Below, in pieces: positions 11,494 to 21,754 of a stretch of 64,000 nucleotides of DNA; position 1 is the stretch's first letter, and each line of letters starts with the position of its first letter. The stretch spans positions 36,809,053-36,873,052 of the forward strand of contig CM060732.1 in assembly GCA_030704615.1 (NCBI GenBank), read 5' to 3'. Origin of the DNA: Takakia lepidozioides. Taxonomy: Eukaryota > Streptophyta > Takakiopsida > Takakiales > Takakiaceae. A program made the position numbers and the translations under genes. The notes under the pieces were generated by a model, which had not been told where the DNA came from, searched no databases, and worked only from the letters and a program-made list of their open reading frames with translations.

Positions 11494-11905
11494 ATGTTGA
11501 TACCTTAACAGAGGTGTAGTCTGAGGTTGCTAGGGTCCCTTATGTTGATGATACCTTTACAAAGGTATAGTCTGAAAATGAGGGTTCTGTTTGGTATACT
11601 AACAGAGGTATAGTCTGACCTGATTAGGGTCCACATATGGTGATACCTCAACAGAGGTATAGTAAAAGGGACAAGCTCCTGTTTGGTATACTAACAGAGG
11701 TATAGTCTGAGCTGATTAGGGTTCACATATGGTGATACCTCAATAGAGGTATAGTAAAATGGACAAGCTCCTGTAATGGTATACTAACAGAGGTATAGTC
11801 TCACATTAGGGTTCACATATGGTGATACCTCAACAGAGGTATAGTCAAAGGGACAAGCTCATGTTTGGTATACTAATAGAGGTATAGTCTGAGCATACAC
11901 TACTA
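11494..11905. repeat. About 92-bp tandem repeat with hairpin-forming sub-repeats in the gypsy leader
   Basis: About three and a half to four units, each holding two copies of a GAGGTATAGT-containing sub-repeat. One sub-repeat reads GATACCTCAACAGAGGTATAG, with TACCTC and GAGGTA forming a 6-bp stem around a 4-base loop. Units differ by a few substitutions and short indels. The array lies between the putative LTR and Gag, so it would be in the element's 5' leader RNA. Confidence 0.85.
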
Positions 11906-13159
11906 GGGTTTGTAATGAAGAGCTAGAATGCAAGTCCTTGATGCTTCTACTCAAGCAAAAAATGGTTTCTAGGTGGTCATAAGAGGCATTTTCTTGCTCT
12001 TTTCCACCCCAATGTGCAACCAAGAGTGGTCCAACTCAACTTGCAAGTCACTGTCCACCAAATCAATCCCCCTTCTAGTCCTTGGGATTTGATTGAAACT
12101 ACCATATCTCCATTGCCGAGCAATCATGCATTTGTCTCCTCATCACTTGACAATTGCTCCAAATCAACACAAATTATCTCAATGTATAGGAGCAATGCTT
12201 GTCACTTACAATACTGCTCCCAAGCAATCCGCCTTGGATCCCACTCTCACGCCATATGCCTCATTTGGGGTCTTTGCACCAATCCATCATCCATGTGCTC
12301 CCCTTGGTCATTTGAATGCATGTTCCATGACCTCTTGGCCTATGTGTTGCTCTCCTTCATCATAACATGAATCAACACCTCTCTACTTCACACACAAATG
12401 GATCTCAAGGCCTTCACCTCTTGCTAGTTCAAGAGCTCCCCTTCTCAAACTTGAACTTACAAACTCAAGAGAGCATGCTCTACATATGCACCACTTGCTT
12501 GGTCAACTATCCACCACAAAGCTCGCACTACCAAGAGCATGAATAGCCAAGTATTGCCTCTCCCTCTTGTCACATTACATAGTTAGGGTGAAGCTATGCA
12601 TACATTGAATGATGATTTCCCTTCAAGGATTTCCCACCATATGTTCTCCAAGTCCTTCCAATGGCACCCTAAGCTTGGCTCCACACCACCATGATTGGAA
12701 GATTTCTTCATATGCTCACTTCAAAACCTCTTGAGCTTCTTAGTGCTCTCCAAGTACTTGCCCTTGTTGTCTTCAAGCCCAAGCCTATGTAGCTCCTTGG
12801 CTTCTTCTCCACAACATCCACACTTTGAACTTGCTTAACCCTAGCTTAATAGTGAAATGAGCTCTAACAAGCCTTTAGTCACTATCCACAAGCCATGGCG
12901 CACACCATTGACTCCATAATGCATACAAATGATTCTCAAACAATAGAATCCATGCTTCCACACACACAAGACTTCCTCCTTGCAATCCTTGCAAAATCTT
13001 GTGACTCAAGAGCTTTCTTCTCAAGCTCTCCAACTCCTTGGTGCATGCAACACTCGAGCACCTTTCCTTGCAACCCCTTGCAAGCCTTGTGATACAAGAG
13101 CTAAATTCTCCTAGCTCTCAACCTTTTTAACATATAAGTGCAAAACTAATCCTTACACT
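11906..13159 (-). other. Non-coding stretch of the DNMT element (leader or LTR)
   Basis: No gene is recognisable on either strand. The sequence has many short words such as CTTGCAA and CAAGAGCT recurring at 12900-13110, giving a repetitive texture. The small frames at 12014-12370 and 12895-13092 look accidental. It probably belongs to the long leader or LTR of the minus-strand element. Confidence 0.35.
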
Positions 13160-13520
13160 CCGCACTCACAAGCATAAGGTGATCTTCTAGTGATAATGAA
13201 AAGTTAACACAATGGAAACCCTCCACTCATGAATCCACTCAATCACATAAACTAAGTCAAGCCAAGGGCACCCTTGCTAAGGGAATCCACCCTACAAAGC
13301 CCTCACCACACTCCCTTTCAATACCTAGAGCTATGGAGGTGAGAGATGCTCATGGAGGCTCAACTACAAGAAGATGAGCCTCCTCCATCCTCACAAGGGG
13401 AAAACCTATCCCCATGTCCCAAGTGAGGCTCGACACCTCACTTGGCATGTGAGACCCAATGAAGTCCCAACACACAAAATATAAATATAAATATCTAAAA
13501 TGTCCTAGTTAACTAGAAGT
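13160..13520 (-). repeat. Putative 5' LTR segment of the DNMT gypsy element
   Basis: On the minus strand this stretch shares layout and words with 55609-55938, the part of the family's 3' LTR in the copy at 53-56 kb. Both have GAGGCTCATCTT, then GTTGAGCCTC, then GTGGATTCCC, then CTTGGCTTGACTT, in the same order. The similarity is patchy and the ends (TG/CA) could not be placed. The assignment to an LTR rests on that comparison. Confidence 0.45.
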
Positions 13521-13759
13521 AGGTAATTCTAGATAACCATGACTAAAACCATGACAGATACCAAAGCTATAAATATTTGGAACTTGGAGCTTATAGATAT
13601 ACACTAGGGGTTCATATTCGCGTGTAGGAACCCTATTTCTGTCCTTCGTATTCTATTTTCGTGCAAACATGGGTACCTTTGCCGTATTTTGTGCTCATGA
13701 CTCCATTTTCCTATGCTCATGTGAGTTGTGCACATATATGCTCACGTTCTACCAACCCC

Positions 13760-13834
13760 CCTCCTGTAGCTCAGTTGGATAATGTACCGAGCACCACCTA
13801 GGTGAATTGAGGCTCAAATCCTGCGGTCTTGTTT
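13760..13834 (+). other. tRNA-like sequence with Pol III A and B boxes (SINE head or tRNA relic)
   Basis: The string TAGCTCAGTTGG is a textbook tRNA D-arm/A box, and GGCTCAAATCC 45 bases further on resembles a B box. The acceptor arms do not pair and the T-stem is imperfect, so it is not a working tRNA. A tRNA-derived SINE head is the likeliest reading; no clear SINE body or tail was identified. Confidence 0.35.
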
Positions 13835-14187
13835 TTTGACCCTTAGGTCTATGGTTCATGCAGACATGAGGACTCAGAATCAAAACTCCAAACTACAGAC
13901 CTATAGCTCAAAATCATCCCACACGGAAAGATGGTATTGGGTGGAAGAAACAAAGACCCATGTTTGTTTGCCACATAGCCTAGAATTGGACCGATTGTAA
14001 CGGGAAAAAGACCAAACATAATTCCATATTGGTAATTTTTTATTTGTAAGTAATTAGAAATTTTTATCAAAGAAAAGATTATACCATATATATATATTTT
14101 TCCCACCATCTTGTGATGCTGAGTTGTAATCCTACTACAATTTTTCTTTTCTCTGATGGACAAAAGTCCTAAAATACACAGAGTTAA

Positions 14188-15009
14188 CCCTTAAGTTCCC
14201 AAGCGACCTGAATCGGGTCACTTTGAATTTGCAGTTCGACCTAATTTTTGCAGATCTAATCTGATGGGGCCCGCTCCTGAAGCTTTAATGACAAGGGATT
14301 TGTCTCGAGTATGATGCAAAAAACAAAATTAAAAAAAAAAAAGCTTCAACCTACAAAAAATATCTTAGATCTCTCATTTACGTTTTGGGGCCTGAAAAGG
14401 GCTTGTTGACCACTGACGTGGCAAGTAAACAAGCCCAAAACAGATTACACTCCAAAGGCCATTTTTGGCAGAAAATTAGCAATTTTGGAAAAAGCACTTC
14501 ACCTTGTGGTGTGTGAGCATTACATACACACATCCACCATTGGCTTTTAAAAATTTTGTAGAAAAAAAAGTACTTCATTTGGAGGCACATTTTCTCTTGT
14601 CAATTTTGAGATTTCAACCGCCATGTAATTGCATGCAAAGCAACCATAGGTGAAAAAATCAGTTGGACTTGCAATTTAGTGGGGTCATAGCCACTCCACT
14701 ATTGATTTGGAAATGGTGGGTCTTGGGGCAAGCAAAACTGGATAAAGCTAGGTTTTGATTTGGTCAAACCAATTTCTTTCTCACTTTTTCTTTGGGACCT
14801 GATATTTGAGGTCCGGGCCAACGCTATAATCTCACAATTTCCACGGTGGACTTGGCTCCTTTTTTGGTATGTCATGCATAAATAAGCTGGGCCCATTGCT
14901 ATAAGGCTGGTATCTCTCGATGATTTTCGGTAGGTTTCTAGGGGCAATTTACTGCAGCTGGGTACCCAAAATTGGTAAAAAGTCAAAAAAGGGCTTGGGA
15001 ACTTAAGGG
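14188..15009. mobile_element. Non-autonomous piggyBac-like element 1 (822 bp)
   Basis: The ends are a perfect inverted repeat, CCCTTAAGTTCCCAAGC at the left and its complement at the right, each directly flanked by TTAA (14184-14187 and 15010-15013). A TTAA duplication with CCC...GGG termini is the signature of piggyBac transposons. The interior has no transposase frame. It is presumably mobilised in trans. Another element with related ends lies 130 bp away. Confidence 0.75.
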
Positions 15010-15138
15010 TTAAGTTGGGATAAATGTTGTCATGTTTACGCCTTTTTTGTTACCCGGACATTGGAAACTCCTTGATTTGATTTTTAAAATGCTATGCCTT
15101 CCCACACATTTCTTGGCTTCCAAGTTGTTTGTTGTTAA

Positions 15139-16329
15139 CCCTTAAGTGCCCAGACTCATTTTCACCCTCTCGTGGAAAAACATGACCCTGGCCCACAAAA
15201 ACATTTTTATTTGGAGAATCTTTGTGTCCCTGTTAAACTGACCGTTGGAATTACTTCCCACCTACCCCACCTCCTGCCACAAAAAGTTTCATCAAATTCC
15301 AACCGCCAGATCAGAAGATATTAAAGTGTAGAGTGGAGACAAAAAAAACTCTTCGCTAGGAATAGGTGCCAAAAAAACAGTTTATTGCTCGTATTTGGGC
15401 AGTTTTAGTTTCTCTTTATTTTAGAGTCTCAAGAATGTTGTACCATACTTGATAACACGCATCCTCAGAAATTTTCGGTTTTTTCTGAAATTTTCTCAAG
15501 TGGGCTCCTTTGTAGTGACAAATTGGGGGGTCAAAATATGCCATTTTCTTTGGGCAGGCCGAAATATCTCTTCCTATAATTATACAACCAAATTCAGCCG
15601 TTCAATTCCTAATCCCTCCTGTTGAAGTGTCATGAGCATCCATACGAGGTCCCAAAAAACTTTGCATCCAATCAGTCAACGTCATCGCATCTTTAGGTTC
15701 CCTGCCCAAGACTTCAAATGGCACACCTAGGTTATAGCCTGGAGGCCTAGGATATTTGGAGCCATAGCCCAGAAGGCCACGGGGTTTGGGAGCTCCTATG
15801 GCTACCCGGCCCTGCTTTCATTGGGGGCCACTCCACCCTCCCTAGGTTTGACCCACCCCTCATGGGAGTTTTCCTCGAGCCGCCAGCTCTGCGCGGCTGC
15901 ACTCCCTCCAGCCCGGCCTGCATGGTGTTGGCCAGAGCTGCCATCGCCGTCGATTGGCTAGGGCCCAGGCCTAGGAATGCCCAGACCTGTAGGGCCATCA
16001 TTTCACCCGCCCAGCATTCAAGGGGTTTGGGGAAATGGGCCGCCCCCAGCTTCATGGGGTATGCTATGTTCACCCTAACCTGACCGTGGTTGCCACGTCT
16101 GCAACCTGGGCAGGTTAGGGGCCCTCCAAAAAGCTGCGTGTGCCCCACTTGGCGGGCTCCACCTGGCAACCCTTTGAGGCATTGGCCAATTGGCCAATGC
16201 CATTTGAAGGAAAAAGTTTTTATCTTTCAAATGAACCCTTGTGAGGGCTAATCAGGCTTAACCAGAGGGAGTAATGGCCAGTTTAGTAAACCTGACCAAC
16301 CCAAAATGGGTCGATATACCACTTAAGGG
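15139..16329. mobile_element. Non-autonomous piggyBac-like element 2 (1191 bp)
   Basis: Termini CCCTTAAGTG...CACTTAAGGG are flanked by TTAA at 15135-15138 and 16330-16333. The terminal repeat is about 10 bp and shares its first nine bases with element 1. The interior is GC-richer and holds a 140-codon minus-strand frame (16169-15747) rich in Gly, Pro and Trp, which has no recognisable domain and no transposase features. It is the same family as element 1 at the ends but differs inside. Confidence 0.68.
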
Positions 16330-16392
16330 TTAAGGCCAGTTTGCCCTCGGTTATGCTTTGTGCGGCTCATTTGCCCGCTGGGCATGACATTC

Positions 16393-16688
16393 AGGGCCAC
16401 TTTACACTAGGGACCAAGACCAAGAAATCGTGCGACCGAGAAGTGTCACTCTTGGGCTGTGTCTTGGTCCGGAGGCAAAGAGGTGGGCCTCATGAGGGTT
16501 CCTTTTCTTTGGTCTGGACCAAGAAGTTCGCGCCAAAAGTAGATGCCATGTAAGCATATTGGCCGGCTTTGGTCTTTTGGGCTTGGTCCCTAGTGTAAAG
16601 CCCTTGAGACCAATTTTTGGCCCTCGACCAATAAGAATGCTCAATTTTCGCTTGGTCTTGGTCTTGGTCCCTAGTGTAAAGTGGCCCT
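16393..16688. mobile_element. 296-bp inverted-repeat element (MITE-like)
   Basis: The outer 32 bases, beginning AGGGCCACTTTACACTAGG, recur as an exact inverted copy ending at 16688. A third partial copy (GGTCCCTAGTGTAAAG) lies inside at about 16587-16602. No coding potential beyond short frames. A target duplication is not clear (CATT occurs on both sides with one extra base at the left), so the superfamily is unassigned; hAT is possible. Confidence 0.6.
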
Positions 16689-18866
16689 CATTGGAACTGC
16701 CCCCTCTCCATTTACAAAGTGTATGCCTTATGGCTGATTGAGGGTTTTAATTTTATCCCTCCAATAATCCCAAACAAAAACTTTTGGAGGGGAAGTTCCA
16801 TGTTCCATCCCTTTCTTTAAAAAATGTAAAACAAATATCATACTGCTATAAATCTTCTACTGCTCCTTTTCGGCTAAGTCGGACCACATCCGTCCTCATA
16901 CAACATTTGTTGGATAATGAATAGAAAGGCTTTTACATTTTTTAACGTGAGGAATAGGTCATCATTGAACGCCGGGCATTTTGGGGTGATTTAAGCTATG
17001 CCGACAGAACACACATTACTGATGCCGTGGTATTGACTGAGATGGAATCGGAATACAAGATTGCGACGGGCTAAGGGAATCAGCTCATTGAATGGGTCCA
17101 CATTCAATGAGGATTGATCAATTATTTATGCTAGCTCCGGTCAGCGTCATGTATATGTTCTCCCTTGTGTCAATTAACTTTCGCTCCTCTCCATAGCTCA
17201 AAAGGAGGCTCTTATTTTTGCAAGAACATCAGAAACTCATCACCTACATATCTCACACTAATGAAGAAGGAACATAGCGCCGGAGAAGCTAAAACCAAGA
17301 AGGAACTTGTATATTCATAGTTATGTTACTCTGGGCCGGTCGTAAGGCCGGAGTTATTAATCCGTCACGAAATGATTTAAATGTTGGATAAGGTAGTTAG
17401 TTGGGTCACATTCTCCCCTCCAATGCATTTATAGGCTATGGGCATTTATTTCAACCATCACCTAATATTGCAACAACCTAACAAAGTACTAATAGAGAAA
17501 TATGAGTTTAATTAATACTATAAATGATATTTTACTATTTAAAAAACCCAAGGTCCACCCACAACCGCCCATCTCTCTCTCTCAAACAATTCAAAAATAA
17601 AATAATAAAATCAAACAGATACCCTAATAAGCAGCAGCCATGACCCAACAGTCAAAAGCTTTACTAATTTAGCCACCACCTTTTCCATATCCAGTCTCGT
17701 CTCTCTCAGCATTTAAAGATGGCGCTGGCTGTGCCATGTTGCTGGGCGCAAATCCGTTACGCTCATCAATTTCATCTTCCTCATCTCTCGGATACACGAC
17801 CGTTAATCGTGTTCAAACAATTCCATTCCCCTTTTTCACATTGCTAGATGCCATTGAATTGAAGTGCTGGATGTTGAAATCTACTGCAGGCATCTTGTTT
17901 CCCTGGCTTTTCTGGAATCTGACGTACATAGGAGAAGTTGAAGCGATGGTATGCGAGTGATGGGGAAATGAAGGTGACAAAACAAAGAAGAATCTCCGAA
18001 AAATCAGTGCTGTTTTGATCAGGTCGTTGGGTCTGGTAGCTGACAAAGTGGTGCATTGATCGTCGTGAAACAATGTTTCGTGCTCACAGGAATCGACGAT
18101 CGATCTACTGTGAAAGCGCGATATGAACTAGAGTACAGAGCGTGATCTGCTGAAATGTGAGGTAAGAATGAATGCATGGCGCGAAAGGATCGTGAGGAGC
18201 AAAGTGCTCGGACGTGGGCCATTAAGAGTGTGCAACATGCATACAAGCCTTCCCTTTTTATTATTGGGCCCGTGCAAGACGCTGCAGCGGACATTCCGCA
18301 CTATCCACTCACCTCTTCTATTTCCCCACACAATTGCGCCATACCTTCCGCAAGTCTGTTTGAACTTCTGATCTATACTTGAAGGCTCTCTCGGGGCTTG
18401 AAGCGACGCAGGCATACCGTGAACTTGTACTGTCCGGATGCATACCATCGTGTTTGTTGTGAAGCGACCCCTCAATCTCAGACTGCTTATCTTGCTGGAA
18501 GCACCTCTCCCGCTCTATGTCTCTCCCACTGTCAAACACACACTCATGCATGGAGACTCTATAACGGGCATCAATCGTAGTAGTTGAGGAACTGTCCAAA
18601 ACAGTTTGCTGCGCGAGTTCCGTGTGCTACTTGAACAATGCACATGGAGAGTCCTGCACAATCTACCTACAGGTGAAATTCTCAATTTCAAACTTGGCCG
18701 GAGCAGGTGGTCCAACAGCTTCCGAGTTCTGGCGAGAGTAAGAAGTTCGTTTTTGCAATGTCGATCCGTACTGCACTCTGCGCGTTGATAGATCTATAAG
18801 AATTGCGACAGATAACAAGAGCTCTGATTGCCGACTACTGTTGTGTGCTGCAGGTCTAGCCGGGCT
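16689..18866. other. Intergenic region upstream of expansin 1
   Basis: No convincing gene on either strand; short frames at 17736-17960 and 18128-18599 (minus) have no recognisable features. It is AT-rich to about 17700 and more balanced after. A TATA-like TCTATAAG lies about 70 bases before the expansin ATG, and a GTGCTGCAG directly upstream of that ATG could be the acceptor of a 5' UTR intron. Promoter elements are otherwise not identifiable by eye. Confidence 0.35.
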
Positions 18867-20547
18867 ATGGGTGTAGCCTTGTTAGCTATGCTCGCTCTGG
18901 TGCCACCAGTGTATGGTCGATCCACTCCAGAGGAAGCGGGTAGCAGAGATGCTGAGCTACAATTCTCTTATGATCCCCGAGAGACCTGGCAATCTTCCTA
19001 CGCCGCGACCACCCAGAAGCCCAGGGATGCGTACGGATTCAGTGGAGATTCCCAGTCGAAATATTACGGCAGGACGACCCAGGAGCCTGATTATGTGCAT
19101 AGTCTCAGTGCATATGCCCACGACTCTTATTATCCCAACTACCCTAGCGATCCCCAGGAGCGGCATGGTGCTTTATTCAGCCTTGACGCCTTCAATCCTG
19201 GCGACGAACCGGATCTCAAACGTACTCGGGATAACAGATACGAAGCATCTCAGTACGACATTTCCTACGACGCCCGGCATGGAGGAGATGATGAATTTGC
19301 TTTGCGAACCCGACCACGTGGAGAAAACAGAGATTCCTCTCGCCACCAAGACAATATGGCCCAGCCCCATACGGAAAACTACGCTTCCAGGGGTTACTCC
19401 TCCAAAACAGCTGCTGCTTGGAGTATAGGAGGGTTTGGCACGGGACCCTGGACTAGTGCTCATGCAACATTTTATGGTGGAGCTAACGCCGATGGCACTA
19501 TGGGTACGTATCTGAAGTTACCTCTGTCGAGCTACCTATGTCCAGCCAAGTATCTACACTAAATTTGCTGCAATTCTTGCAAAGGGCAGTGCTCGTTGTA
19601 AGCTGTGTTGTTTAATAGTTGGGCTTTTACCCGTTCTCTCGGACTGGTTCAGGCCGGGAGTATTTTTCTCGATCTCCTTACCAGTAACTGTTTTCCCCTC
19701 GCCTCTCTCTCTCTCTCTCTCTCTCTCACAGACAGGTAAATCGTTTCTTAGTTGGAACGGATATGAATTCGCGAATGATCATTGACCTTTATACCTTTCT
19801 TCTGCGCAGCTGGAGCTTGTGGATATGGAGATCTGTACAGTCAAGGCTACGGTGTGAACACGGCCGCGATGAGTACTGCCCTCTTCAATAATGGTCTTTC
19901 CTGTGGAGCTTGCTTTGAAATCAAGTGTGATCAAGTTAAATGGTGCCTGCCCGGCAACCCTTCAATCATGGTGACAGGGACTAACTTCTGCCCTCCCAAC
20001 TATGCGTTGGCCAACAACAATGGTGGCTGGTGTAATCCACCACTGGAGCATTTCGATATGGCCGAACCTGCCTTCCTACAGATTGCTCTGTACCAAGCTG
20101 GAATCGTCCCTGTCTTGTACCGAAGGTAACATCACCAAACCATTCAATTATATATGTTTGTGGGGCAACATAAACTGTCATTTTCCACTACCGTGCTCTA
20201 AACACTCTTCCATTGCTCACATGTTAAATGTTTCTGCTGGCAGAATTCCATGCACAAAGGCCGGAGGAGTCCGGTTCACCGTCAACGGAAACCCTTACTT
20301 CAATCTCGTTCTCATAACCAACGTGGGTGGATGCGGTGATGTGAGTTCCATTTCTATTATGGGATCCAACACAAACTGGATTCCAATGTCCAGAAACTGG
20401 GGCCAGAATTGGCAGTGTGGCACAGTGTTGACGGGACAAGCGCTCTCATTCGTAGTTACCCTGAGCGATGGAAGCTCGCTGACGTCCATGAATGTAGCTC
20501 CACCTGACTGGCAGTTTGGTCAAACCTACGAAGGAAACCAATTCTGA
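18867..20547 (+). CDS. Alpha-expansin with long N-terminal extension (expansin 1)
   Basis: A secreted wall-loosening protein that acts non-enzymatically on cellulose-xyloglucan contacts. Exons are 18867-19503, 19810-20125 and 20244-20547, with GT-AG introns; the join gives 418 codons. Residues 1-21 are a signal peptide ([13 protein letters not shown]). Residues about 22-195 are a polar Ser/Asp/Arg/Tyr-rich extension that usual alpha-expansins (about 250 residues) lack. The DPBB domain starts at [14 protein letters not shown]; the Cys-rich core includes CGACFEIKC and GGWCNPP, and the HFD motif lies at about 293-295. The C-terminal expansin domain carries RNWGQNWQ. The ATG at 18867 was chosen because no upstream in-frame ATG exists. 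Intron 1 falls at the plant expansin position after GTM. The exon structure is intact. Confidence 0.9.
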
Positions 20548-21443
20548 TCCACACGATTTGTGAAAACCCCAGATTCCACTCTCGTTCCAGTGTGTGATCA
20601 TCAGGATTTTTCATGGGCCAGGATCGGCTCACATTCTTCTACCGAATCATATATATACTTCCCATATGATTGTATGAACTTGATATACTTAGATGGAGAA
20701 GTTGGGACACTATTCAAATGGTAGCTGAGGTGAAGTTCGTCAGGGAGCCGCCCGCTTCTGAAGTGCAGAATTAAACATGGAATTTAAACTGAAGTAGCTA
20801 CGGTGTGTTGGCTTTCCGCCCATACAGAAAAGTTGCTAACTTAGATTCTGTCTTTCTAGATGTTGCACTTCACCGTGGACATTTTTCATATAATTAGGAG
20901 AAGGATCGACCCGAATTTGTCCGTTATGCTACATGGATTCTCAGGACTAAGAAAATCCATTTGCGAATGCGTAGGTTTCTCATTACTCTTGAAAGTGATC
21001 TGCTTTCAAGAATGATTGTAGCTTGCCATGTCCTGCAGGTCGTTGCCATTGTGATACCTACATTTAAAGATTGACTTACACCTTGCAGCTGAGGAAGCTG
21101 GCAGATGATCCATTAGCATGATTTGACTCCTTGACTCGACAATCTCAACTAGTGCTACGTATATGTAGAAAAATATGGTGTGACCTATAGTATTGATCAC
21201 CCAACCAAAGAACCACGTCCACAAGCACAAGGAGGTTTTGTCAAATTTCCATGTGGAAAATAATGAAAATTTGCCAGGAACCTTCCGCCAACGTTAGATG
21301 AACGGTCATAGGCCTGTCTATCCCACAACTAAGTAGGGAATTTCGCATTTCAACCATTCCCTGAGAAGACAACAGGGATTTTTGTTTTAAAAAAAAAAAG
21401 GGAAACACCTGGGAGCGACAGCCATAATGCGCCCTAGGGGCGC
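20548..21443. other. Region downstream of expansin 1
   Basis: This holds the 3' UTR and intergenic sequence. No canonical AATAAA is obvious and no gene is recognised. A poly-A run followed by AAACACCTGGGAGCG (about 21386-21420) also occurs near 42180. Confidence 0.35.
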
Positions 21444-21565
21444 TTTGATATTCCAGCTGGAATATAATCCACTTCCCAGGTGGTATTTCTTTGATATTCC
21501 AGCTGGAATATAATCCACTGTCCAGGTGGTACTTCTTTGATATTCCAGAGGGTATTATAGTACAC
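21444..21565. repeat. 46-bp tandem repeat containing a perfect palindrome
   Basis: Units start at about 21445, 21491 and 21537 (period 46). The first two contain ATATTCCAGCTGGAATAT, an 18-base perfect palindrome; the third is diverged and partial. Confidence 0.8.
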
Positions 21566-21754
21566 TTTCCATGTAGCTGAAAAGAACTGATACTTTTGAA
21601 GGGGAATAGCCAATTTACTGGCAAGAGCGATTTAGCTCAAGATCCAATGTTGCAGTACTGAATGAGGCCCAAAGTTCTTTTAGAGTTTTAGGAGTATGTA
21701 AAATCAGACCTTCACCTTCATGACACACCAGATCGTGGTTTGAACCCACAACCA

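Larger units (their letters stand above)
1866..13520 (-). mobile_element. Ty3/gypsy retrotransposon encoding a DNA methyltransferase (decayed, with nested insertions)
   Basis: Read on the minus strand, the order is putative LTR (about 13.5-13.2 kb), long leader with tandem repeats, Gag with two zinc knuckles, an alanine-rich linker, retropepsin, C5-DNMT, RT N-half, then RT C-half and RNase H ending near 1866. The RT is split: the N-half stops at about 5664 and the C-half resumes at about 2830, so 2835-5664 is an insertion. A second, AT-rich insert lies at about 6150-6735. Every coding block has stops or frameshifts, so this copy is dead. Integrase is missing at the left end, where the sequence passes into the Penelope-like remnant. 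A related copy at 53-56 kb supplies the missing 3' part. Family membership is clear; exact ends are not. Confidence 0.8.

Noticed and set aside
13760-13834. Functional tRNA gene
   Set aside because: The acceptor stem does not pair and the T-stem has mismatches, in spite of good A and B boxes.
15747-16169. 140-codon protein gene inside piggyBac-like element 2
   Set aside because: Composition is Gly/Pro-biased, no domain is seen, and it fits GC-rich non-coding sequence.
18828-18866. Upstream start of expansin 1 at 18828
   Set aside because: The codon there is TTG, not ATG; the first in-frame ATG, at 18867, leads straight into a signal peptide.
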